From CAUUCX01 sp041844835 (GTDB taxonomy: Bacteria > Bacillota > Clostridia > Peptostreptococcales > Anaerovoracaceae): a stretch of DNA of 64,000 bases. Where the stretch lies: contig JBGZBU010000003.1 of assembly GCA_041844835.1 (NCBI GenBank), forward strand, positions 1 through 64,000, in the 5' to 3' direction. Below the pieces are notes generated by a model. That model was not told the DNA's origin, made no database searches, and worked only from the letters and a program-made list of their open reading frames with translations. Numbering within the stretch: position 1 is the stretch's first letter; each line of letters opens with the position of its first letter. Positions 17,663-25,262 of the stretch are shown here, piece by piece. The position numbers and the translations under genes are program-made.

Positions 17663-19407
17663 GATTTCCACATTCCTTTCATATCGGAATCCCTGAAATT
17701 CTCAAGCTCTTCCTGCTCTTTAAACAATTTTGAATAAACGCCGCCGTCGCGTATCAGATCGTCATGTCTCCCCTGTTCCACAATTCCTCCCGCCTCAAAT
17801 ACATAAATATTATCGGCATGCATAATGCTTCTGAGGCGATGTGATATGTATATGGCGGTCTTTTTTTCTGCGATCCTTGCAATCGTGCTTAAAATTATCT
17901 CTTCACTTTCTATATCGACATTGGATGCAGCTTCATCAAATATATATATGCTGCTGTCGTGCATCAATGCTCGCGCAAGACATAACCGCTGCGCCTGCCC
18001 GCCGGACAGATTTGCAGCTCCGCTTGATACGGGCGTATCAAGTCCGTCCGCATCCGACAGAAAATTCCACAAATCCACCTCTTCCAAAACTCTGCGCATT
18101 TCATCATCCGAGGCATCGGGGTTTCCCAGCTCGAGATTTGATCTCACGCTGCCCCTAAACACATGCCCGTTGTGGGAAACTTTGGTGACGGATCCCACCA
18201 AATCATCACGATTTATGGCGTTTATATCCGTATTTCCGAAAAAAACCGCATCATCGGGAGCTTTCAATTGTCCCGCAATTATTGACGCCAGAGTCGATTT
18301 GCCGCAACCGGAAACCCCTACAAAAGCGACAAATCCCTTGTTTTCCACATCGATAGACACGTCCTTGAGAACATTTTTATCCCCGTCGTATGAAAAAGTA
18401 AGATTTTTTATTTTTATGCCCGCGCCTTTCGGAAAATCGGATGTTCCGGTCGGCACATCGACATCCCTGCGCAGAAATTCAAGGATCTGTTCCCCTGCAG
18501 TAACACCGCCCATCGCCACATGAAACAGTGCGGTAAGCTGCCGCATTGGCACGAAGAATTCGGCTGAAAGAACTATTATCAGGATACATGCAAACGAACT
18601 GACTGTCCCGTTGCTCGCGGATCTGAGCGCCATAATCACCGCAGCAGCAGCCCCGCCGTAGCAAAGCAGATCCACCACGCTTATTGAATTCAGCTGCATC
18701 CTTAGCACGCGCATCGTGGATTTTCTGAAATTCTCAGCCTTGATATCCATCTCACTTGCACGATCCTCATCAGCTCCGAAAAGTTTCAGTGTGGTTAGTC
18801 CCTGCAGGCTGTCCAAAAACAAGGCGCCGACATCCGAATAGCTTTTCCAATATTTTTTTTGAACATTTCGCACCACTCTTAACAGAAACGTAAGCAGCAT
18901 TGGGATTATGGGTGAAACTACAAGAATCACAATAGCCACTTTTACATCATAGACGGCGATTATTATAAAAAGTGTGAGAGCCGCAGCGAAAGAATAATAT
19001 AGCTGAGTGATATATCCGCCGTAATATGTCTCAAGCTGCTCCACACTCTCAACTCCCAACTGTATTGCCTTGGCGGTGGACACATGCGCCGTATAGCCCG
19101 GTCCGTAATCCAGCATTTTTTTATATATGCTTCGCCTCAAATTTAATTTGACTTCATCTATCACTTTGCCGTTTTCAAAAACAACAATTCGGGCAAACAA
19201 TATTTTGCCCCCGATTATCGCTGTTATTCCGACAGCAAACAGTCCTTTTGCCTCTATTTCGGCTCCCGTAATAATGCTATTCAGCAAATACGAAAAAATA
19301 AATGCAAAACCTATATTGCAGATGAGCCGCGCCCATCTCGCACAAATGCTTAAAACCACATGTCGGCGGGTATTTCCTATGTATTTTGATAATTCTTTGT
19401 TGATCAT
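17659..19407 (-). CDS. ABC transporter permease/ATPase (exporter fold), first subunit
   Basis: A 582-residue half-transporter, CydD-like in its membrane domain (VESVEQLETYYGGYITQLYY near residue 115). The ATPase has Walker A GVSGCGKSTLAS, signature LSGGQAQRLCLARAL, and Walker B IYIFDEAASNVD, where alanine replaces the usual proline/threonine after the catalytic glutamate. The ATG at 19407 has GAGGAATA directly upstream. It is the first gene of a two-gene operon, divergent from araC. A heterodimer with the next gene is inferred from the four-base overlap and the two complete but non-identical ATPase domains. Confidence 0.9.
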   Translation of the reverse strand: MINKELSKYIGNTRRHVVLSICARWARLICNIGFAFIFSYLLNSIITGAEIEAKGLFAVGITAIIGGKILFARIVVFENGKVIDEVKLNLRRSIYKKMLDYGPGYTAHVSTAKAIQLGVESVEQLETYYGGYITQLYYSFAAALTLFIIIAVYDVKVAIVILVVSPIIPMLLTFLLRVVRNVQKKYWKSYSDVGALFLDSLQGLTTLKLFGADEDRASEMDIKAENFRKSTMRVLRMQLNSISVVDLLCYGGAAAAVIMALRSASNGTVSSFACILIIVLSAEFFVPMRQLTALFHVAMGGVTAGEQILEFLRRDVDVPTGTSDFPKGAGIKIKNLTFSYDGDKNVLKDVSIDVENKGFVAFVGVSGCGKSTLASIIAGQLKAPDDAVFFGNTDINAINRDDLVGSVTKVSHNGHVFRGSVRSNLELGNPDASDDEMRRVLEEVDLWNFLSDADGLDTPVSSGAANLSGGQAQRLCLARALMHDSSIYIFDEAASNVDIESEEIILSTIARIAEKKTAIYISHRLRSIMHADNIYVFEAGGIVEQGRHDDLIRDGGVYSKLFKEQEELENFRDSDMKGMWKS

Positions 19408-19468
19408 TATTCCTCAGCTCTCGCTTCCGGCCGCATTGAATTAGCAGCATCTTACCGTACACCTAAAA

Positions 19469-19497
19469 ATAATATATCTTTCCGCCTCGCTTTTCAA
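19469..19497 (-). promoter_or_regulatory. Promoter of the ABC pair
   Basis: TTGAAA (-35, 19492-19497) and TATTAT (-10, 19469-19474) on the minus strand with a 17-base spacer, about 60 bases before the ATG at 19407. It does not have the CTTAATATTTTTTA box in its own orientation; that box (19524-19537) lies just upstream and points the other way, to araC. Confidence 0.65.
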
Positions 19498-19523
19498 TTA
19501 CTTTTAATTTTTTTTCAAAACAA

Positions 19524-19614
19524 CTTAATATTTTTTAATTGCAGTGCCTAACCGACGGCATATGCCTGTTAAATATGAGTTGCGTTTGCAAATGCTAACC
19601 CTATGTGGTAATAT
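19524..19614 (+). promoter_or_regulatory. Heme-island type promoter D (araC)
   Basis: On the plus strand: CTTAATATTTTTTA (19524-19537), 21 bases to CATAT (with ATTGCA and TATGCC as -35/-10-like elements), then the inverted repeat GTTTGC-AAAT-GCTAAC (19584-19599). A second possible promoter overlaps the repeat: TTGCAA (19586-19591), 17 bases, TAATAT (19609-19614). Whichever is used, the repeat overlaps or closely follows a promoter, as expected for a repressor site. This 305-base intergenic region also holds the ABC promoter and a tandem repeat. Confidence 0.65.
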
Positions 19615-19631
19615 AAGCATGTTTCTTGCGG

Positions 19632-19665
19632 CATAAGAATATGTGTGACATAAGCATATGTGTGA
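19632..19665. repeat. Tandem 17-bp direct repeat upstream of araC
   Basis: CATAAGAATATGTGTGA (19632-19648) is followed immediately by CATAAGCATATGTGTGA (19649-19665), 16 of 17 identical. AraC-type regulators commonly bind direct repeats of about this period, so this may be an autoregulatory site 48-81 bases before the start codon. Confidence 0.8.
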
Positions 19666-19712
19666 TAAGGAATCTATATGTTTTGAAAGGGCAATGAAAG
19701 GAGTGAAAAATC

Positions 19713-20417
19713 ATGACCATGATCGTCAATGCAAAAGAAGTGCTTGAAATAGAAAAACATATCGCCTTCAAGTCGCAGCTTGCCGAAAACCTCAGAAATG
19801 GCGACGTGGACGGGGCTCTGCAGCTTTATTGCGACTATTTCAAGCCTCAAAATCTGTTTTCGCTTTCAGATATTTCTCCGGTTGATTCTTTAAAAAAGCA
19901 TGTCGCCATACTGATCGATAATTTGGTAAATTTGTCCATGGAAAAGAATATCCCCGCATTCATAGCATACGCGAAAGGACAGACGCTGATGCGCATTTTG
20001 TCACAGAAAAACACTGAAGCGGAGTGCATAAAATTGGGAGAAATTGCGATTATGGGTTTCGGTCGGCAAATAGCGCTGTCCGGAGATAAGAAAAATAATG
20101 AAATCATATTGAAAGCTCTCCTGTACATACACGAGCATCTAGATGAAAAAATCTCTCTGCAGGAGGTCGCAGACTACGTGCATCTCGCAAAAACTTATTT
20201 TTCGGCGCTGTTTAAGAGCTGTATTCACATGAGTTTCCCTGACTACATCAACTATTCAAAGATAAATCGCGGCAAATATTACCTCGCGCATACGAACAAG
20301 TCCGTAAGCGAAATCTCTGAAATCCTCGGTTTCAGCAGTCAGGGATATTTTATCAACATTTTTAAGAAGTACAGCGATTGCACTCCAAAGGAATATCAAA
20401 CGCGGTGGCACGTTTAA
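19713..20417 (+). CDS. AraC-family transcriptional regulator
   Basis: A 234-residue regulator. The C-terminal 100 residues contain the two helix-turn-helix units of the family: ISLQEVADYVHLAKTYFSAL and SVSEISEILGFSSQGYFINI, ending with the conserved CTPKEYQ. The N-terminal 130 residues are helical and not an obvious cupin sensor; I cannot identify the ligand. An AAAGGAG site precedes the ATG. It is divergent from the exporter-fold ABC pair, an arrangement like YbtA/YbtPQ, and is itself under a promoter of the heme-island type, so it is probably an activator of iron or heme uptake that is repressed when the metal is plentiful (inference). Confidence 0.88.
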   Translation: MTMIVNAKEVLEIEKHIAFKSQLAENLRNGDVDGALQLYCDYFKPQNLFSLSDISPVDSLKKHVAILIDNLVNLSMEKNIPAFIAYAKGQTLMRILSQKNTEAECIKLGEIAIMGFGRQIALSGDKKNNEIILKALLYIHEHLDEKISLQEVADYVHLAKTYFSALFKSCIHMSFPDYINYSKINRGKYYLAHTNKSVSEISEILGFSSQGYFINIFKKYSDCTPKEYQTRWHV

Positions 20418-20475
20418 GCGGCGGCACATTTAAACCAAAGCGTAAATTTAATATCAGCCATCAGCCCTATTTCGC

Positions 20476-21351
20476 TTATTTTGCAACGTTTATCATCTTT
20501 ATGCCGCTGATCTGCTCATAATGCACTTTATTATCAAAAGCCTCTCCGATAAATCTGAGCGGAACGAAAGTCCTGCCGTCTTTAATCATAGCGCTTACAT
20601 CAAGAGATTTGATATCGGTTTTTCCATTTTTTTCAATGATTCCCTGGATCGAATCAATTTTCACTTTTACAACCGTTCCGTCTTTTTCAGCGATTGCCGT
20701 TCTCGTCTGTGCATCCCACTTAACCTCGGCTCCGATCGCTTCGAATATCGCCCTCATGGGAACCAGGGTCCTGCCCTCTTTTATAAAAGGCTGTGCATCA
20801 AAGCTAAGCTTACTCCCATATACGAAAACCTGTATCGGATCTTTGCCGACAGGAGTTTTCACGATTCCCGCACTACCCACATCTGAAGCTTTGTCATGAG
20901 CCTTTGCCCAGTTAAAACAGAACAGGACATCCTGCTCCCCGGATCCGGGACCGCCTCCTGCAATTTCATCCATCGCATCCACCCATACGGCAAAGCGTAT
21001 TTTTTCGCTCCTAGGTGCGATGAATGTAAATTTCGCATTATATTCCCCCGTAACCGATTCCTTGGTCAGCTCGATTTTACGATCGCCGTCATAAACAAAG
21101 AGTTTTACCAGCTGACCGTAAACGCCGCCTATTTTTATCGGCTTCGTCATGATGGTGTACTTGTATTTGCCGTCGGGCTGCTCTACAACGACGGCTTCGT
21201 GATTAAGCGCGGCATTCGCCATTGAAAACTCTTTCTCGTTAAATGCTTTGCGCGCCTCCACCGGCACCGTTTTTTCCCCGGCATCCGCATTACACGTCAT
21301 TGGAAACGCCAATAAAACCATCATGCACATAAATGTTATAATTCTTTTCAT
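20476..21351 (-). CDS. Secreted NEAT-like protein with C-terminal copper amine oxidase N-domain
   Basis: A 291-residue protein with a signal peptide (residues 1-24, ITFMCMMVLLAFPMTCNA). Residues about 30-165 look NEAT-like (SMANAALNHEAVVVEQPDG, KYTIMTKPIKIGGVYGQLVKL as two strands, and FTFIAPRSEKIRFAVWVDAM). Residues about 185-291 are the 'copper amine oxidase N-terminal' repeat domain (PFIKEGRTLVPMRAIFEAIG and MIKDGRTFVPLRFIGEAF), a module that associates with the cell wall in Clostridia and is not an oxidase. So this is probably a wall-associated heme-binding relay protein. GGAGG lies 7 bases before the ATG. Convergent with araC. Confidence 0.82.
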   Translation of the reverse strand: MKRIITFMCMMVLLAFPMTCNADAGEKTVPVEARKAFNEKEFSMANAALNHEAVVVEQPDGKYKYTIMTKPIKIGGVYGQLVKLFVYDGDRKIELTKESVTGEYNAKFTFIAPRSEKIRFAVWVDAMDEIAGGGPGSGEQDVLFCFNWAKAHDKASDVGSAGIVKTPVGKDPIQVFVYGSKLSFDAQPFIKEGRTLVPMRAIFEAIGAEVKWDAQTRTAIAEKDGTVVKVKIDSIQGIIEKNGKTDIKSLDVSAMIKDGRTFVPLRFIGEAFDNKVHYEQISGIKMINVAK

Positions 21352-21368
21352 TTCATTTCCTCCCGATT

Positions 21369-21430
21369 ATTATTCCTCAGCAATTGATCATTAATTTTCC
21401 GTAATCGATAATTATTTCTCAGCAATTGAT
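21369..21430. repeat. 20-bp direct repeat in the leader of the NEAT-like/CuAO gene
   Basis: 21369-21388 and 21411-21430 match at 19 of 20 positions (shared core CTCAGCAATTGAT), 42 bases apart start to start. They lie between promoter B and the start codon, so they would be in the 5' untranslated region or act as downstream operators. The sequence between includes an AT-rich TAATCGATAATTAT, faintly Fur-box-like. Confidence 0.75.
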
Positions 21431-21462
21431 AAAATATAAAATAAAAGATGTAAAACAAACGA

Positions 21463-21521
21463 ATTAGCCTCGGCAAACATGCTATCACTTTTCGATTTAA
21501 AAGTCTATAAAAAATATTACG
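21463..21521 (-). promoter_or_regulatory. Heme-island type promoter B (NEAT-like/CuAO gene)
   Basis: Minus strand: CGTAATATTTTTTA (21508-21521), then 21 bases to GATAG (TAGACT -35, 17-base spacer, TAGCAT -10), then immediately GTTTGC-CGAG-GCTAAT (21463-21478). Spacing is identical to promoter A, and AAGTGATAG is conserved between the two. Confidence 0.7.
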
Positions 21522-21546
21522 ACTTTGTGTTTTGCAGTCTTAATTG

Positions 21547-21584
21547 CCAAGCCATGTGTTAAACTTCATTCCCAAGCCATGTGT
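21547..21584. repeat. 13-bp direct repeat upstream of promoter B
   Basis: CCAAGCCATGTGT occurs at 21547-21559 and again at 21572-21584 (25 bases start to start), in the gap between the end of the ABC ATPase gene and promoter B. Function unknown; possibly a binding site or degenerate duplication. Confidence 0.7.
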
Positions 21585-21608
21585 CTTACTTTTAGGCTTT
21601 GAGTTTTT

Positions 21609-22370
21609 TCATCTGCCCGGCATAACCACTTTTGTCCCGTCAAGATCCGCCACCACAAGCGGTATGTCATACAGCCGGCTGATGCTGCAGTCGTTTATGA
21701 CCTCATCCGGATCCCCTGCAAACATCACCTCACCGTCCTTCAAGCCTATAAGTTCATCCGAATACTTAAGCGCCTGATTTATATCATGCAGCACCATCAC
21801 TATGGTAATGCCCAGATTCTTGTTGAGATGCTTTATCAACTCCAGAATTTCTATCTGATATTTTATGTCGAGGTATGTCGTAGGCTCATCCAGAAATAGA
21901 AAATCGCTCTTTTGGGCGAGTGACATGGCTATCCACACTCGCTGACGCTGACCGCCGGAAAGAGCGGCTACGGGTTTGGCGCCCATATCGGCGAGACCCG
22001 TTACATCCATAGACCAGTCTATAGCCTCGTTGTCACGTGCGCTGTATCCCCGCATCAAGCGCATATATGGGGTCCTGCCGTAACTGACGAGCTGCCGCAC
22101 ATTAATATCTCCCATAATGCGATTCTGCTGATGAACTATTGCGACCTGTTCCGCAAACTTTTTATGACTGATATCAAATATATTGGTTCCGCCCAGCATA
22201 ATCATTCCCCTGTCCGGAATCAGATTTTTTGTGCACAGATTAAACAGCGTGGTTTTACCGCTTCCGTTTGCTCCAAGGAGTGTGGTTATCCTGTTTTCGC
22301 CGAAGCTCAGATTTATATTGTTCAAAACCTTATTTTCACCGTAGCTGAATGTAAGATGCTTAATTTCCAT
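21609..22370 (-). CDS. Iron-compound/heme ABC transporter ATPase (FecE/FhuC type)
   Basis: A 253-residue ATPase with Walker A GANGSGKTTLFN, signature LSGGQRQRVWIAMS, Walker B FLFLDEPTTYLD and the switch histidine in VMVLHDINQAL. These features, and the motif order, match the FecE/FhuC/BtuD group that powers FecCD-type permeases for heme, siderophores or cobalamin. It overlaps the permease gene by 11 bases and is last in the operon that begins at 26725. Because the upstream genes encode NEAT and Shp proteins, heme is the likely substrate. Confidence 0.92.
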   Translation of the reverse strand: MEIKHLTFSYGENKVLNNINLSFGENRITTLLGANGSGKTTLFNLCTKNLIPDRGMIMLGGTNIFDISHKKFAEQVAIVHQQNRIMGDINVRQLVSYGRTPYMRLMRGYSARDNEAIDWSMDVTGLADMGAKPVAALSGGQRQRVWIAMSLAQKSDFLFLDEPTTYLDIKYQIEILELIKHLNKNLGITIVMVLHDINQALKYSDELIGLKDGEVMFAGDPDEVINDCSISRLYDIPLVVADLDGTKVVMPGR

Positions 22371-23394
22371 AATCCCTGCCCCCTACTTTAAGCAGCACTA
22401 TAAAAAACGGCCCGCCTATAATCGACATGAGAATCGCCGCCGGTATTTCAAACGGGTATGCGATCGTCCTGCCCACAGTGTCCGAAAAGAGCAGGAGCCA
22501 TGCACCTGCAAGGGCGGAAAACGGGATCAGCACTCCGTGCCTTGAACCCACCAGCATTCTCCCAATGTGCGGTACGAGCAAGCCGACAAATCCTATCGGT
22601 CCGACTATCGAGGTCGCTACGGAGGCAAGAATGATGCCGACCATTGCAACTATAAATCTGTCTCTGTCCACATTTACACCAAGTCCCCGCGCGGTTTTAT
22701 CGTCGAGAAGCAGTAAATTGCACTTCCTGAACATCATAAAAGCGATAATAAGGGTGACAATTGTGTACACCGCGAGCAAGCGCACGTCGGACCATGTTTT
22801 CTGCGTGATGCTGCCGTTTACTATCGATTGCGTCTGTGTAAGATTGGCTCCGCCGCCGCCAAATGACACTATCGCCTGAGTGAGTCCCATAAAAATCAAA
22901 TTCAACGCCACTCCCACCAATATAAGTCTTACCGGCTGTACCCCGCCGTCCCATGCTATCGTGTAGATCAGAAGATATGCCGCGATGCCGCCTAAAAGTG
23001 CGAATACCGGAATGCTGTAAAACAGCATGGGGAAAAATCCGCTTATTATTGCCGCCATCAACGCCGCCGCGGAGGAGATGCCGATTATTCCGGGATCCGT
23101 AAGCGGATTTTTCATGACCGCCTGCAGCAGTGTCCCGGAAACGGCAAGAGCCGCCCCTGCGAGGAGAGCGATAAGCAATCTGGGCAGTCTCACGTCATAC
23201 ACGACCCCCGCATTTTGCGTGATTTTGCCGAAAATGCTGTCCCATATCTCCCGCATGCTTATATCAAGACTGCCGCTCATAAGGGATATTATAAAAGTGC
23301 CTGTTGTAAGGAGAATTATCAGCGCAAACGCAACGCCGATTCTCCTGCCGGATATGCTGCCGACTCCTCTTTTCTTATTCGGAAATTTTGCCAT
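22360..23394 (-). CDS. Iron-compound/heme ABC transporter permease (FecCD family, IsdF-like)
   Basis: A 344-residue polytopic membrane protein of the FecCD family. Family marks include RLPRLLIALLAGAALAVSG in the second helix region, the GxxxQ-like NPLTDPGIIGISSAAAL block and GPIGFVGLLVPHIGRML before the ATPase-coupling loop. The start at 23394 is used because GGAGGAG lies about 8 bases upstream; a longer frame from 23418 lacks a suitable site. The gene overlaps the substrate-binding lipoprotein gene by 20 bases, so translation is coupled. Heme import is inferred from the operon. Confidence 0.92.
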   Translation of the reverse strand: MAKFPNKKRGVGSISGRRIGVAFALIILLTTGTFIISLMSGSLDISMREIWDSIFGKITQNAGVVYDVRLPRLLIALLAGAALAVSGTLLQAVMKNPLTDPGIIGISSAAALMAAIISGFFPMLFYSIPVFALLGGIAAYLLIYTIAWDGGVQPVRLILVGVALNLIFMGLTQAIVSFGGGGANLTQTQSIVNGSITQKTWSDVRLLAVYTIVTLIIAFMMFRKCNLLLLDDKTARGLGVNVDRDRFIVAMVGIILASVATSIVGPIGFVGLLVPHIGRMLVGSRHGVLIPFSALAGAWLLLFSDTVGRTIAYPFEIPAAILMSIIGGPFFIVLLKVGGRDYGN

Positions 23395-24316
23395 ACAGTA
23401 TCTCCTCCAATGCCTCAAGCGCTTCAGGATAATTGAATTTTGCGCTCATACCGAAAAGATTGTAATCAAGGTCATACACTCTGCCGTCCTTAACCGCCTT
23501 GAAATTTTTCCATGTGTCGTTTGTCGCGAATTCCTTTGCAAACATTTCCCGTACTTCATCGGGAACGGCGTGCGAGCCTCTCAGTATTATGTCAGGTTTC
23601 TTTTTCAACATGTCCTCAACGCTGATATTAATGAATTGCTCCGTCTCGCTGGTGTACACATTTTCTCCGCCCGCCATTTTCACGAGACTTCCCATATATG
23701 ATTTATCAGTTGCAACGACATACGAGCCCGGAAATCCCATTAGCATGAGCACTTTCGGCTTCTTTGCATTTTCCCGATTCTTACTATATCTTTCCAAAAA
23801 ATCCTCATATTCCTTGCGAAGATTTTTTGCTTCTTTCTCTTTATGCAATATCACTCCCAAATCATCTATACTTTTGTACATCCCCTCCACGCTGTTCATG
23901 TTGAGAAAACCGTATTCCAGCCCGTGTTTTTCATATTTCGGCGCAAGATCGGCGACAAGACTGGCAGGACTTAAAACCAAATCCGGATTAAGAGATTTTA
24001 TGATTTCCATATCGGGATTCATCGGAAATCCGATGCGAGTCACTTCAGCATATCTTTTTGGAATTACTCCCAGTTTCGTATCGGACACCCCGACCAGATC
24101 CACGCCGAGCCTATCGGTTATTTCCGCTATTGACGGCGACGTGGCGATCACTCGCGGAGAATCTCCCAAATTATTGATATCGCTTTTTCTTTCCGAATGA
24201 TCATCGGCGCCGCAGCCTGCCATTACATAGGTTAAAAGCAGTATAGCGGCCAGCACCGCCGGAAACATTCTATTTAAAAATCTTTTCCGCTCTTCGGAGC
24301 CTGTCTTCTTTTTCAT
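23375..24316 (-). CDS. Heme/iron ABC transporter substrate-binding lipoprotein (IsdE-like)
   Basis: A 313-residue lipoprotein: signal segment LAAILLLTYVMAGC with the lipobox cysteine near residue 35, then a class III (FecB/BtuF) binding protein (RVIATSPSIAEITDRLG, IIKSLNPDLVLSP, and a C-terminal GMSAKFNYPEALEAL). The GFPMNPDMEIIKSL segment resembles the region of IsdE that supplies the axial methionine to heme; the matching histidine cannot be assigned by eye. A GGAGGAAGG site precedes the ATG. It overlaps the upstream Shp-domain gene by 47 bases, an unusually long overlap. Confidence 0.9.
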   Translation of the reverse strand: MKKKTGSEERKRFLNRMFPAVLAAILLLTYVMAGCGADDHSERKSDINNLGDSPRVIATSPSIAEITDRLGVDLVGVSDTKLGVIPKRYAEVTRIGFPMNPDMEIIKSLNPDLVLSPASLVADLAPKYEKHGLEYGFLNMNSVEGMYKSIDDLGVILHKEKEAKNLRKEYEDFLERYSKNRENAKKPKVLMLMGFPGSYVVATDKSYMGSLVKMAGGENVYTSETEQFINISVEDMLKKKPDIILRGSHAVPDEVREMFAKEFATNDTWKNFKAVKDGRVYDLDYNLFGMSAKFNYPEALEALEEILYGKISE

Positions 24317-25262
24317 ACAAGCCTTCCTCCCTCCTGTTATTCCTGTTTCTGAGCATCCTGTAAGCTATCGGCAAAGCTGCTGCACAAAGGACAAGCGCGG
24401 ACACCGATATTCCTATAATCACAACCAGAATATGCAGCATGAATTTTGTTATATCTCCGTACGGCGCTCGTGATTTTTCTTTATCGCTATCGTTTTTTTT
24501 CTCGGCGCTGCTGAGAAATGCTTTTATTTCAGGACTGTTCCGGGTCAGCAGACCGTGATCAAATCCTATATGTTTCCCTGTTTCTCCTGATTTTTCAGAT
24601 AATATCCCTACATTTTGTGAAACACCGTACTCATCGCTTGACCGCTCAATATGGGGAGCAGCGGATATGCCGCCTTCCGCTCCCCCGGCTGCAGCCCCCG
24701 GCGACATATTCGCCGGCGGAGCGGAGCTCTGCACCGCTGAAGCGGTATTCACAAACACTTTAAAATCCGTATTTCCTCTTACAAGTTTGCCCATGGAACC
24801 GTAAAAAACTACGGTTCTTCCCATGGGTTCGACGAAAAATTCCATCCTTATGATTGAATTTTTTGAGGGGATTTGAAATCTCGTATCCTTAAAATCAGCC
24901 CCCGTTCGGGTCACCTGATACGGAACCGGCGTATATCCGCTCCCGCCCCTTTTCTGTACGGCAAATTTCATGGAGCTTATGTGCTGCGCCAATTTATTTC
25001 TGGTTGTGATCCAAATTCGCCCCTGATCGTCGGTTTCAACGAGAGCCTGTGGGAATAACACGCTCTCCGTCATTCCCTGTCCGATCCCCTCATTTTGCCC
25101 CGGGTCTTCTATTACTCCCGTGACGGGATGTCTGTAGTGAGGGGTCATAGAAGCGATTTCAACGGTTCCTCCATATGACGGCGCCGCAGCACAAATCGGA
25201 ATGATGAACAGCAGCAGGAGGAGCATTTTTCTTATAACAGTATTTTTCATCCTAAAGATCAT
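24270..25262 (-). CDS. Heme-binding Shp-domain surface protein with C-terminal membrane anchor
   Basis: A 330-residue protein with a signal peptide (residues about 5-31), a beta-rich domain resembling the heme-binding Shp domain (VEIASMTPHYRHPVTGVIED, then YTPVPYQVTRTGADFKDTRF and MEFFVEPMGRTVVFYG), a Pro/Gly/Ala-rich linker and a C-terminal transmembrane helix (about residues 280-305) with a basic cytoplasmic tail. Shp passes heme from outer receptors to the ABC transporter lipoprotein in streptococci. The ATG overlaps the preceding stop as ATGA. Family assignment rests on overall pattern and context. Confidence 0.8.
   Translation of the reverse strand: MIFRMKNTVIRKMLLLLLFIIPICAAAPSYGGTVEIASMTPHYRHPVTGVIEDPGQNEGIGQGMTESVLFPQALVETDDQGRIWITTRNKLAQHISSMKFAVQKRGGSGYTPVPYQVTRTGADFKDTRFQIPSKNSIIRMEFFVEPMGRTVVFYGSMGKLVRGNTDFKVFVNTASAVQSSAPPANMSPGAAAGGAEGGISAAPHIERSSDEYGVSQNVGILSEKSGETGKHIGFDHGLLTRNSPEIKAFLSSAEKKNDSDKEKSRAPYGDITKFMLHILVVIIGISVSALVLCAAALPIAYRMLRNRNNRREEGLYEKEDRLRRAEKIFK

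Noticed and set aside
21390..21415. A true Fur box upstream of the NEAT-like/CuAO gene
   Set aside because: The AT-rich TAATCGATAATTAT resembles only part of the 19-bp Fur consensus and similar AT-rich sequence is common in this genome.
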